A stretch of DNA of 64,000 nt from contig NC_084895.1 of assembly GCF_958979055.1 (NCBI RefSeq), positions 18,956,501-19,020,500 on the forward strand. The letters are read 5' to 3'. A program made the position numbers and the translations under genes. Every line of letters starts with the position of its first letter. Position 1 is the first letter of the stretch. This DNA comes from Alnus glutinosa. Taxonomy: Eukaryota > Streptophyta > Magnoliopsida > Fagales > Betulaceae. The notes beneath the pieces were generated by a model that made no database searches, was not told the DNA's origin, and saw only the letters and a program-made list of their open reading frames with translations. This document shows, piece by piece, positions 1 through 10,517 of this stretch.

Positions 1-519
1 AAAGTAGAATAAGAATCAAATTCTATTGCCAAACAGACCATAATGCTGTCGTTCAAAAATTTACAAATGACATTAGTTGTTATTGTTAAAATTTAATGAC
101 ATTCAAGTCGCTACTTTTTTTTTCTTCTTTTATTTTTTATTTTTAATTTAGTTAATAATATTTTTAATGTTTTTGGAGCATCCTGCAAACGCTACGACAT
201 ATTCAATAGTAGAGCCCCATAAGAGAGGGCAAATGCATAGTCTGGCCTTGGCTTGAATAAAAAAATTGAAGCTAAATAAGCTCGGAGATATGAGTTGGAG
301 TTCTCGTTATGGTGCACTTGTTAGTTTTATTCATATGTTCTCTTTTGCCATCAATGTGATTGAATGTATTATACATAGAAGAGGGTTTATACTCTAAATA
401 GAGAGCATAAGCAAAATATTCTAATTCATTCGGTTCAGACTTCTAAATTTGCTTCCAATTTTCATTAGATGAAAAATGTTTTGAAATTACATGAGTTATC
501 TCAAACATTATGATGATGA

Positions 520-723
520 GGTCAAGATATAGTGAATACAATGAAGTTGGTTAAACTTTCAAAACAACGTGTACAAGCTATAAGAGATGAAGCGTGAAAC
601 TCTTTCTTTGAAGAAGTTAATGTATTTTGTGCAAAAAACAATATTTTTGTTCCCAATATGGATGATTTATACCAAATGCGGTCACGACGAAAAGCTTTAA
701 GCATGAAAACTTCATATCATTAT
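520..723 (+). pseudogene. hAT/ZMYM1-like transposase fragment
   Basis: The plus strand from GGTCAAGATATAGTG reads as a peptide with QDIVNTMKLVKLSKQR, then FFEEVNVFCAKNNI, then VPNMDDLYQ. From memory this is typical of plant TTF-type zinc-finger proteins of the ZMYM1-like group, which are hAT-superfamily transposase relatives. One in-frame TGA sits where the family usually has Trp, after RDEA. Only about 67 codons are present, from near the dimerisation half, and the fragment stops where the LTR-like element at 724 begins. It is a dead piece of a DNA transposon or of a domesticated derivative. Confidence 0.6.
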
Positions 724-1181
724 TGTAATGCCTCCAAATTATAATTCCAATAGAAACATATTGGGACGCTACTAACTACATTAATCCTTAATTGCGCAGA
801 AAATTAGCATAATATGTACTCATTATACAAAAGCCTGAATAGCAAACAATTTAGATTTTTTACCCTTACTCTAATACAAAAACACCAAAGCTCTAGTTAA
901 CCATGGAATGGTATGACCAATACATAACTTGTCAAATCAATGACAACTACATAAAGTAATGAGAACTTTATATATCATTCTTACCCACAAACTTACATAT
1001 AATAATGATAATTATCGTGGTATGATTAGTGCAGCTATCTTGCTATTTGGTAAGTGAAAATTTTTCTATTTTATGCACTCCAATGAGAGTACAATATTCC
1101 GTTATGTTTCCATTTCATCCAAATGCGAAAGGGTGACGTGTTGTAGAATTATTACTAGTTAATTTTCCTCAGGGCGTTACA
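724..1181. mobile_element. LTR-like element, TGTAAYGCC family, copy 1
   Basis: The element begins TGTAATGCCTCC and ends GGGCGTTACA, giving 9 bp near-perfect inverted ends of LTR type. Further copies start at 30524, 32425, 48600 and 59685. Left flanks are of two kinds (hAT piece at 724, 30524 and 32425; another sequence at 48600 and 59685), which fixes the left boundary. The right flank ATAAGCCCATGA is shared by three copies, so the right side may be internal sequence of a longer element. I found no clean 5 bp target duplication. No coding domain is visible. It is an old fossil, probably a solo LTR or a non-autonomous LTR element. Confidence 0.55.
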
Positions 1182-1925
1182 ATAAGCCCATGACTGCTAT
1201 TTGTACATGAAAGTCATGTTATACGATGCAATTAATTGTTGTCTTTTACATGCATGCAATTATAAAATTTACAGGATACACCATACCTTTTTCAATATCC
1301 CATTTTCACAAATGGAGTTCATAATTATATAAAATGTTTCATGTAAGTAAAAAACATGTATGTTTGATATATAAAATAAGAATGCCGAAAGAAAGTGATA
1401 ATAGTATTCATATGAGTTTCGCTTATCTTGATCGTAATGATTTCCTTTGTAAATATCCTTAAAATCCTCAATAATGTCTTCTACGAATAACCCTAATGTT
1501 ATAAGGTTTTATTGGACAAAACACCTACCTTAAACCTCAAAAATTGACAAAACAACATGCTAGGCCAAAGAGTGGTTGATCACCCCTCAGTGGTGATCCT
1601 CACTCAGCCATATCACTCCCTAACCCCCTTAAAAAAAAACACTCTTAACCTCGGTGAGGCCGTTAGAGGCCCTAGGACTTTAAAAAGACCATCCTAAACC
1701 ATTATCTAAGACCTCAAACCCCAAAAATAAACATTTGTACATTGATTACGAAAGGGTTCACAACTCAATAAACAACCACAAAGAAATGATAAACCCTAAC
1801 AACATATTTGTAATTTTAATATCCCGTTTAGACACGTGTGATACACTTTTTAATCACCAGTTTAAGCTTGTAAGAATAATATTATTTTAAAACTAATCAA
1901 ATGCAAATTAATTTAATATATATAT

Positions 1926-1955
1926 AGAAAGAGAGAGAGAGAGAGAGACACACAC
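1926..1955. repeat. GA/CA-rich simple repeat
   Basis: A short (GA)n tract runs into a CA tract, at the point where R copy 1 loses similarity to copies 2 and 3. Confidence 0.8.
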
Positions 1956-2138
1956 AAAAATAATTGTACTTGAGGTTTTATAAAAAGATCGATCAAATAG
2001 TACAAATGTCCCACAAAAACATGTCCCATGTCGAAAACATGTCCCATAAAAAGCTCCTTAATTATTATATTTTTCATGGATTTATTGAATCAAACTCCTT
2101 CCATTATTCTCCAAGGGAAGATGGGGGTTCATTGTCGG

Positions 2139-2777
2139 TCAATCGAGGCATGAATTAATGGCCAACGATTTCTCGTCCATGAGTTCTTTTGCTGTTGCAT
2201 CCATCTTCGCCCTTGAGAACTCGTCGATTTTCAGCCCTGCCATTGGATAAACAAGTTCAAATGCTGCATGCCTTAACACGTGGGCTCCTTTGCTATTACT
2301 TTTTAGAAGTAATAAAATTATTCTCAATTTAAAAAATAAAATTTTAGTTTTTTTAATCTTTTAGTTTTTTTTTTTTTTTTTTTTTAAAAAAAATTAATTG
2401 AAAAATGACACATGACACATGCATTAAAGGCATATTTTGATAAATTAGGCTTTTTTACAATTTTTTGATAATTTGGAAGGTCAGAGTCAAAGAGTTCGAG
2501 GGGCAATCCATAAAATGGCTGGCAGTTTAGAGGACTAAATTGCGATTTTTTCTAAGGGCATTTTTGAGAGTTTGTGTCCTGTTAAGTCACATGCACGGCA
2601 CATGGTATGTTTTCTATCTAAAATGACAGGAAGACCTAACGAAGACTACGAAGTGGCCATTTTCAAAGGAGTTAGTTGTTTGGGAGGCTAGACTCCAAAG
2701 TCCGAACCTTGATAATTCGGAAGGCCATTTGTAGAATGGTTGATAGTTTGAAAGGCTAAATTATAACTTTTTCTCTC

Positions 2778-2844
<67 letters not shown>

Positions 2845-5800
2845 AGCTTGTTTGGCAAATGATTGTAATTGTGGAATATTTGTTTGAATAGTAGTAAAAA
2901 GTGATTGAAGTGAAATAAAGTATAAAAAAGTTTGAAAGTATTTTATAAAAAAGTTTTGTTTTATAGTGAATTTTTTTTATTTGAATAATAATAAAAAATA
3001 TTGATATGATATAAAAGGAAAAAAAAAAAAAATTTATTTGAACTTTTTGAGAAAAGTAAAAAAATAATGAGAGGATGAGAATTGTTTGCCAAACAAGCCC
3101 AACATCTACAACATTTTGAAGAGACAGAACAGAGAACTTACCCTGGACGATTGACCATTGTCCTTTCTCACATGTAACAGGAAAAGAGTAGATAAGGCCA
3201 GGCTGGATGCCATAAGACCCATCAGAATAGACTCCCATGGAAACCCATGTTCCCTAAATGATAAAGCCAAAGGAAGAAGAAAAATAAGGAAATATTACAA
3301 AAATTGTTGCAAAATACAGAAGCATTAATAGAATCTGCAGATAGAGATGCTATTTTAGATGAAGAGAAAAGAACCTTTGGAGTCCCAAGAACCCAATCAC
3401 GTATATGATCACAAGCAGCACTTGCAGCAGACAATGCACTCGATTGTTTCCGAGCTTTGATAATGGCTGCCCCACGCTGCTGCACAGTGGTGATGAACTC
3501 GGCATTTAACCTGTCAAGAACAGAAACAATGGAGATTTGTTAGTGAGGCCAAGTAAATAGCAGGAATGAAGGTGTTATAATATAAATTAAATGATTAAAT
3601 TTACTACTTTCTATTTGTTTAGGCTTTTGGAATAAGTGATGATTTAGAGTAATGCTACACACGCTCCCTTTCTCACACTCTCTGATGTAGCTTTTAAAAT
3701 CACAACATGAAATGTGTGTAGCATTTCTTAATGATTTAACATGATATCAGAGTTAAGATCTTGAGTTCGAATATTGTTTTCGTCATTCACATCATATTTT
3801 AATTAAATATTGCACATGTTGAGCCTCACTTATTAAGTGAGAGTTTGATCCAACACGTAATGAGGAGAAGTAGAATGTAAATTAAATGATTAAATTTATT
3901 CTATTCCATTAGCTTAAACTTTTGAGATAAGTAGTGATTTAATCTACACGTCAATAACATTATGCATTTGACTCAGAAACAGCTAGACTATCTCCAAGTA
4001 ATCCAAACATATAAAACCAGTAAACATGTTGGAAATTTTGAGGTACCAATGATCATCAGCAACATGTTCTCTAACAGGTTTCTCTTTACCACTGATGGTG
4101 ACAGTTGCATGGTTGACGTCTGGATATTGAGTTGATGAGTGATTGCCCCAGATGATTACGTTCTTGACATCACTAACATGAACACTTAGCCTCTCAGAGA
4201 TTTGGCCTAATGCTCTGTTATGATCAAGTCGTGTAAGACAAGTGATGTTCTTCTCTGGGATTGAAGGGGCAAACTCTTTCAAAATCAGTGCATTGGTGTT
4301 TGCTGGGTTGGCAACAACTAGCACCTGTATAACAGAAGCAATTAAAATGCATCAATTTGGATAACAGACAGACAAGGCTTCAGAGTGTTCGAGAATCAGC
4401 CTTATTAGGATTTGCATTTACACTCATTCCTTTTGTATATTTTTGCATTCCATTTGTTTCTTCAACACTTACGTGCATATAATGCGGACATAAATTTTCT
4501 TCAAACCGATTTGTAGAAAATTTCATATAATTCATATATAAGATTGACATGTATTCGTTTGCATGTGAGAAACACATGTTGTTTTAATAGCATGTGCTTT
4601 TCACATGTTTAAAGGACACATGTCAATTTTATATGTGAGTTATATAAAATTTCCTACAAACCAGTTTGTAGGAAATTTCTGTCCATATAATATCTTGGGC
4701 ATTCACTTGTACATCATGAGCCAATACATAACACTTTCTATCTCTTTCACAGAAGATCAATAGAAAGAAATATAACTATCTTGAATTTTGGACATTTCCC
4801 TAAATGAATAGTGGTTTCTTATTGTTAAATCATTCTTTGTTTTAAAAGTTTAAGCTAATAGAGAATAATAATTTAATTAATATTCTAACACACTCTCTCA
4901 CATATGGGCTCTCACTCCCTCTTAATAAGTGAGACCCAACACGTAGAATATTGAACTGAAATGGAGAGTGAATAATGGAAACAAGGTTCAAACTTAAGAC
5001 TTTTTTTATACAAAAAAAAAAAAAAAAAAAAAGAAGGGACAAATTTTAGAAAAACAAAATCTGATGAAATAGTTTTAAGATGGCAATGGACTCTAGATGA
5101 GGTTGCCTAATAGAATTGCTAACTTAAGCACAAGTTATTCCTTACAGGGAATAGCTTGTATACTAAGAAAGCAGTAGTGGCATTGAGAACGGACAGAAAG
5201 CATGTTAGAAGGCATACTGAAAAAGAATTAAAACTGCAATAAAACTAGTGGAACCATGCCAAGGATTAAGGATAAGAAGTCCCAGTGAGACAAGGAATGG
5301 AGTGGGACATAATATTTACATGCTCATAATAACAGAACGGGGACCTAAAAAGAAAAGACACGACTTGATGGATTCTTTCAACTTTTCTAACAGCAGTGAC
5401 CTATTTGCTTTTATTTTTTGATTATCCCAAAGAGTGATTAATCACTAGCTAGGAGCTATTAGTCAAAACTTCAAACCACATAGACCAAAAATGCATTTAT
5501 CCCATAATCTTAATGTCTCCACAGATATCATTAGTTATACTTTATCTATCTTTCCCAGACCTCAAATATGATATCTTTTGCCAATGCTTCATGGATTTCA
5601 TCTTAATTCACTAATTCCTAGCATGTTCTTGGGAGGACAACTCCTGATATGAAGGCCTCCTCTTTTAAAAGTTACAAAAGATAATCACTATAATCAACAT
5701 ATGTTATTCATTTGACTACAAAATTGGATGCAGCCATATATTCTTAAAAAAAAATATATGCATATAGGGATTAACTAATAAAAGCAGATTTCCAAACAGT

Positions 5801-7744
5801 TTTAGAGAGCTAGTGATATATGCCCAAAATTGATTTTCATGCAGGAAATGTGGTGTCTCACCTTGCAATCTTCAGCAGCATGCTTCTCTAAGGCTGGAGC
5901 TTGGGCCTTGTAAATTGACACATTTTTAGACATTACATCCTTCCTTTCCATACCTTCCTCCCTAGGGAATCCGCCGGCCATAACAGCAACATTGACACCT
6001 TTACAAGCTGCAACAACATCTGTGGTAGCAATCACACCTGTCGAATAGCATTCATGACAGCATTTAAGAAACCTCATGGGAAGCAATAATTCTATCTACA
6101 TAGAACTGGAACTCAAGTTAGAAGGCATGCCTTTCAGAAGAGGAAAGGCAGCATCAACCAATTCCATTTTCACCGCATTCAAGGCTTCTGCCTTAGGTTC
6201 AATACCAAGCAAGTGCAGAATCACAGGCTGATCAGGGCCTAACATGATGCCCCTTGCAATCATTGGAACAATTGCATAGCCTATCTGCCCTGTTGAACAA
6301 AAACATAATTTTTAGCTACATATATTACTGAGTTCTTGCCATGTCTAGACAAATGGAAATCACCAACTTATATATTTGCTTGCTCCCTGACTTGTTACAA
6401 TAATCATATGGATATAGACCAATTTGTTAAATCGCCACTTATGGGTGAATTAATCATTCAAATTAGAGAAAATTTCACTTAATCTGTCTGAACTTCCATC
6501 ACAGCTGCAATTACCTTTTAAAAACTTAAAAAACTCTCAATTTAGTATATTTGTCTTTCAATTTTACTCATCCGTTAGGATTTAACGAAAAATTCAAAAG
6601 GAGGAGTGTCAAAATTCCCAAAATACTCATCCTTCTTTATAGGAGATAAAAAAGAAAAAGAAAATGCAAAGATTTAGGCGTCAGTCAGGATTTAACGGAC
6701 TTTGCAAAAATACTCACCCCTAAATCTTTGATTTTTTATTTTATTTTTTTTATTTTATATATATATTAAAAAAGGGGGGTATTTTGGGAGTTTTCATATG
6801 ATTTAACGGAAAATATTAACGGAGTGGTGAAATTAAAAAAAAATTGAAAGATGAATACATTAAATTGAAAGTTTTTGAAGTTTAAGAGAGTAATTGCAAA
6901 AGTGATGACAATTCAAGGGGTTAAGTGAAGTTTTCCCTTTAAATTATATATTCTAATACACCCCCTCACATGTAGACTCAAACTCTTCCTCAATAAGTGA
7001 GGCCTAACACGTAGAATTTTTAACTGAAATAGGGGGTGAATTATGGAGTCAGGGTTCGAATTCATAATATTTGGTTTTGATACCATGTTAAATAATTATT
7101 TATCCAAAAAGCTTAAGCTGATAGAAAATAATTGATTTAATCATTTAAATTATATGTTATAACACAATTCACTCATTTTTCATTCTTTCCAACCACACAT
7201 AATCTACGAAAGGGCATTTAGATTGATCTTCAAAGAAAAAGACAGATGCCAGCAGCTGTGTGAGGAATCATACATATCACAAAGCATAATTGCAGAAAGT
7301 TGTGAATCAAATACAAACATGATTTCAAATGAATTTTGAGGACGAAATTGAAGAAAAAGAATTCCATATATACTTCATGTAGTTAGATTTTGACAACAAA
7401 AAAATCCAGAAAACTTGGACAATTGTGCTACTTTGTTCATAGATATAACAATAAATCCAAAAATTTTAACCAATAAGTATATTAATTGGTATGAGTTAAG
7501 AATGCCAAAAAGAGAGAAAAAAAAAATTCAAATAAAAGAAAAATAAACCAAAATTAAGAATAATGGATTGAGCATGCATGCCTGCAGCTCCAGTGACCAG
7601 TACTCTTACTGGATCCTTCTCTATGTTTAGGAAGCTCCACATGTGTCTAATAAGCTTCCAAAAGAAAGCTATAGAAAACAACAGAACAAGGACCTTCTGA
7701 AGCAATTCAGAATGCACCATTTTCTCAAAATCAACCAGATCCAT
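2139..7744 (-). CDS. MDH: Cytosolic-type NAD malate dehydrogenase, unit A (7 exons)
   Basis: The product should interconvert malate and oxaloacetate with NAD(H). Exons 5' to 3' are 7744-7582, 6289-6131, 6037-5862, 4324-4047, 3510-3375, 3253-3142 and 2236-2139. Together they give 1,122 nt (373 residues plus stop), and phases agree at every junction. Seen: glycine-rich [13 protein letters not shown] (residues 48-60), substrate arginines in FPREEGMER (R133, R139), LTRLDHNRA (R198, D200), catalytic His in IIWGNHSS (H228), and C-terminus INSCLD. Two things are odd. The first 36 residues include a hydrophobic run [12 protein letters not shown], absent from ordinary cytosolic MDH but, as I recall, resembling the Arabidopsis c-NAD-MDH3 type. 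Residue 83 is Gly in HLLGIEP, where the family has the NAD-ribose-binding Asp. ATG at 7720 is an alternative start. Introns 1 and 2 have GC donors. The family is certain; whether this copy is active is not. Confidence 0.85.
2787..2840. repeat. (TA)n microsatellite
   Basis: A pure TA tract inside MDH-A intron 6. The minus-strand open frame across it is a repeat artefact. Confidence 0.95.
3573..3943 (+). mobile_element. TRIM-like element in MDH-A intron 4
   Basis: Two similar terminal segments of about 75 bp (TGTTATAATATAAATTAA at the start; a matching copy ending GTGATTTAA near 3942) flank a short middle. The middle begins with a tRNA-Met-type primer site (CATGATATCAGAG at about 3740). That layout is a terminal-repeat retrotransposon in miniature. 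No coding sequence is present. Related pieces occur at 4820-5005, 6946-7175 and 7985-8150. Confidence 0.55.
3647..3730. mobile_element. 84 bp hAT-type MITE nested in the TRIM
   Basis: Ends GAGTAATGCTACACAC and GTGTGTAGCATTTCTT are inverted repeats. The 8 bp ATGATTTA occurs on both sides (3639-3646 and 3731-3738), as expected for a hAT target duplication. Confidence 0.7.
4485..4684. mobile_element. MITE with long inverted repeats, MDH-A intron 3
   Basis: The left arm from GGACATAAATTTTCTTC and the right arm, read in reverse complement from GGACAGAAATTTCCTAC, match for about 75 bp, both passing through TTGACATGT. Flanks CATATAATG (4476-4484) and CATATAATA (4684-4692) look like a 9 bp target duplication with one change, which suggests a Mutator-type non-autonomous element. 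Confidence 0.65.
4820..5005 (-). mobile_element. TRIM-like repeat, partial
   Basis: This shares CTCACTCCCTCTTAATAAGTGAG and AACACGTAGAATATT with the TRIM-like repeats at 3573 and 6946. It is an intronic relic with one terminal segment visible. Confidence 0.45.
6129..6130 (-). other. GC splice donor, MDH-A intron 2
   Basis: Exon 2 ends CTTCTGAAAG and the intron begins GCATGC. The same junction in MDH-B and MDH-C reads AAAG followed by GTTTGC, so MDH-A alone has GC here. The phase at this site is correct and no GT lies close by. Confidence 0.65.
6466..6937. mobile_element. Non-autonomous MULE-like element, MDH-A intron 1
   Basis: The 472 bp element has inverted repeats of about 150 bp: GAGAAAATTTCACTTAA at left, GGGAAAACTTCACTTAA from the right end in reverse complement. 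Flanks TTCAAATTA (6457-6465) and TTTAAATTA (6938-6946) form a 9 bp duplication with one mismatch. No coding sequence is visible. Confidence 0.7.
6946..7175 (-). mobile_element. TRIM-like element, minus orientation
   Basis: On the minus strand a tRNA-Met-type primer site lies next to a terminal segment (plus strand GATACCATGTTAAATAAT). The AATAAGTGAGGCCTAACACG core matches the relatives at 3573 and 4820. It directly abuts the MULE-like element ending at 6937. Confidence 0.5.
7580..7581 (-). other. GC splice donor, MDH-A intron 1
   Basis: Exon 1 ends GGAGCTGCAG and is followed by GCATGC. MDH-B (GCAAGC) and MDH-C (GCAATT) also have GC at this junction, so the GC-AG intron predates the array. 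Confidence 0.7.
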
Positions 7745-7984
7745 AACAGTTCCTGGTAGATCTCTACAGATAATAATCCTATTTCGTGACATGTATATGT
7801 ACGTATGATACATTATCATATGATATACTATCAATGAAAACAAAGAATCTTAAAAGGCATGCACATTCCAAAACAAATTCCACAAGAGATGTAGAAGTAT
7901 AATAGATCCCCTCCATCCAAAGAAAGGAACCTTTCATTGTGTTTGCTTTCTGTTAAATCTCACCATTCATCCCTGAAATTTAAG

Positions 7985-8150
7985 CTTTTGAAATAAATGA
8001 CGATTTAACATGCTATCAGAGCAGAGGCTTGAGTTCAAACTTGTTTACGTCCTTTAACTCCCGTTTTGAGAGTTTGAGCCCAAATATGAAAGAGAGTATT
8101 ATAATATAAATTAAATTATTCAATTTATCCATTCCTATCAGCTTAAAGAT
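7985..8150 (+). mobile_element. TRIM-like element upstream of MDH-A
   Basis: Contains GATTTAACATGCTATCAGAGC (terminal-repeat end plus primer site) and ends with a second copy of the ATAAATTAAATTATTCAA terminal segment. It lies 240-400 bp upstream of the MDH-A start and is absent from the equivalent stretch of units B and C. Confidence 0.5.
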
Positions 8151-8412
8151 GCGTTTGACATTGCGATTTCGTAAACAAAAAGATCGATTTTAAACCAAAC
8201 CACAGAAAATAAATCGTTCGGAATTGTGATTTAAAAACCCAGAAAATATGCTTTTTCAAATCTTAGGTAATGTGATACTTTTTTGAAAATGCACAATTTT
8301 AAAGGCTAAACTCCAATTTTGCCAAATGTTTAATTGTGCTTTTAAAAATCGCGTTTTCAAATTGCATATTTTAAAATCGAACTTTTTGAAATTGTAAATC
8401 TAAATGGACCTA
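8150..8412. mobile_element. MITE, GCGTTTG family, copy 1
   Basis: Terminal parts rich in GCGATTT and TTTAAAATCG are inverted relative to each other (start GATGCGTTTGACATTGCG). A second member of the family is at 24196-24509. No coding potential. Confidence 0.5.
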
Positions 8413-8837
8413 AGCTACTTTCAAAGAAAATTAAAAGGGAAAAACAAAGATTTATATTTTGAGACTTTCATTGAAGGAAAAATAGATTTATAAAATAACT
8501 ATTCATATTTTAAAATTGTTATTTATAAATTACATTTTTTTAAAATCGCAAACATAAACCGACTTACGGTATCACTTTCAAAGAAAATTGAAGGAAAAAA
8601 AAATGATTTATATTTTGAGACTTCCATCGTATGAAAAGCCCACTTCAAACCACCTCAATCAAGCTGAATGGAGTTCGTCAATACGGAGGACGAGGGTCAG
8701 ACCCTCGTCCTACGTGGCACCATTTTTTTTTTTTTTTTTTTTTTTATTCTTTGAATAATAATAATAAAAAAAACAATGAAAACGCGGGACAAGAGACTTA
8801 CAGACAAAGATGGGGTCCAAAATTTCACCCCATTTCT

Positions 8838-8951
8838 CACCCTTTCCGACCACCGACTGAGCGCCTCCCACCTAGATGACCACCATCCCTCTCCCAGCTC
8901 AGCGCCTCCCACCTAGACGACCGGCCCACCGACCGAAACCATCCCTTTCCC

Positions 8952-8992
<41 letters not shown>

Positions 8993-9110
8993 CCAGCAGA
9001 ACGGACTGATCGCCGCCCATCGACCGAGTGCCTCCCACCTAGACGACCGGCCCACCGACCGACACCATCCCTCTCCCAGCTCTCTCTGTCTCTCTCTCGG
9101 ACCCAGCAGA
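8838..9110. repeat. Subterminal GC-rich tandem repeats, left MULE arm, with (CT)n
   Basis: GCGCCTCCCACCTAGACGAC-type units recur three to four times, with a (CT)n tract at about 8960-8989. The right arm at 23630-23920 carries inverted, diverged versions (GTCGTCTTGGTGGGAGGAGC). The open frames here are low-complexity artefacts. Confidence 0.7.
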
Positions 9111-9540
9111 CCGACGGCCCACGAGCACTGCGGATCTCCGTCTAGGTCTGACGAGAAGCTGCGCCAGAGCCGACGACGAGCACCGCCGATCTTCGGTTAG
9201 TCTCCCTCTCTCCGCAGATCTCTGACAAGGAGCGCCAGAGCCGGGCTTTTTCTGGATAGCAGATCATTCGATCCCCTCCCTGTGCGACGCCTCCTTCTCT
9301 CCCAGTGTGAAGAAAATCTCAGGTTTTCTCAATCTCTCATCTCTTTCTTTAGAGTTTGATTTTTCTGAAATCTGGTTTGATGGGTCTAAATCTGGCTTTG
9401 GCTTTTTGTATTCGTATACTTTCAAATATTTGCTTTCTCTTTTGTGCAATGCTTGCTTCTTGCTCTTCTCTATGTTTTTTGTTCCTTGCCTTGTTTGGTT
9501 TGTGGTGGAGGGAATATCACTTTTTTTGTTTTTTTTTTTT

Positions 9541-9541
9541 T

Positions 9542-9594
<53 letters not shown>
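9541..9594. repeat. Poly(T) tract
   Basis: A nearly pure T run in the 5' region of the transposase gene. It produces spurious Phe-rich frames. Confidence 0.95.
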
Positions 9595-10283
9595 CTCTCT
9601 TTTGTGATTACTAGGAATAAATCGGTGGTTGAAAAAAAAATTGATCTCTCATTTCATTGCAAAACGATTTTACATTTTTTTGACCTTTGGACAGAACAAT
9701 CATTAGATTTTTGTGTTCTCCATAGCAATACTTTTTAATTGGATTTTTGTTCTTAGTCTGTGTTTTGGTACATGGGTACGTGAGATTTTTTTTGGGTTTG
9801 TGTAATCTTGTGGTTAGTGTTTTTTGTGAAATTTTTCCTAAATTTTGTTCAGGTAGTGTAAAAATAAATTAAAGATGATGGTATAAATTAAGATTGTGCT
9901 GCTTTGTTTGATCAGGTTATATGCACATAACATCTTAGTTCTTCCTTATGATAAGATCTATATTATGTCTATGTATATATTTTTTGTTTCTACCATATGC
10001 TTTATATACACTCAAGTGATTAAATATAGTTGATTGATTAAATTTTTTATGCAAAATAACTCTTAGATGGACTTTGAGCAATCAGCATTGAAGTCACAAT
10101 GCCAAGAAGATTGTTCGTTGATACATGAACAATTTGATGATGTTGTGCCCATCCAAATGGACCTTGAAAATGGTATATTGGGCCTTTAATTCTTACTTTT
10201 AATTTTTGTAACATATTGTAGTAGAGTGAATATTAGAAAACATGGTTGGGTTCTTCACATAATGTTTTATTTATGTTAATATA

Positions 10284-10445
10284 GATGGAATAGAAACTGT
10301 AGCTGATGAACAGTTGAAAGATGGTGTGGACAATTGCAGTTCCAAACTGAAGCTCATAGATGAAGATGGAATAGAAACAGTAGCTGATGAACAGTTGAAA
10401 GATGGTGTGGAAAATTGCAGTTCCAAGTTGAAGCTCATAGATAAA
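10284..10445 (+). repeat. 81 bp in-frame tandem duplication in the transposase
   Basis: Two adjacent 81 bp copies (10284-10364 and 10365-10445) each encode 27 residues starting DGIETVADEQLKDGV. They differ at only a few bases, so the duplication is recent relative to the element's decay. Confidence 0.9.
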
Positions 10446-10517
10446 GTTAAAAATGTTGAGCAACCTAAGGAAGGGATGCTATTTGGCTCCATAGAGGAAC
10501 TTCATGAGTATTATAGG

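Larger units (their letters stand above)
40..1960. repeat. R block, copy 1 (unit A of tandem array)
   Basis: This roughly 1.9 kb AT-rich block recurs at 29840-31778, partly at 48510-50170, and as a start fragment at 59593-59871. Copies 1 and 2 become similar at TAATGCTGTCGTT (position 40 and position 29840). The block contains a hAT-like transposase piece, a 458 bp LTR-like element and a long non-coding tail with GATCACCCCTCAGTGGTGAT. It always lies 3' of an MDH copy, so it appears to be part of an ancestral duplicated unit rather than four separate insertions. Copy 1 fades out near a GA/CA-rich stretch at 1926-1955. I see no host gene in it. Confidence 0.7.

Noticed and set aside
2756-3238. 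160-codon minus-strand frame over MDH-A exon 6
   Set aside because: Only the first part is MDH exon 6. The rest is intron plus a (TA)n tract read as Tyr-Ile repeats.
9307-9738. Phe-rich open frames
   Set aside because: They are produced by the poly(T) tract at 9541-9594.
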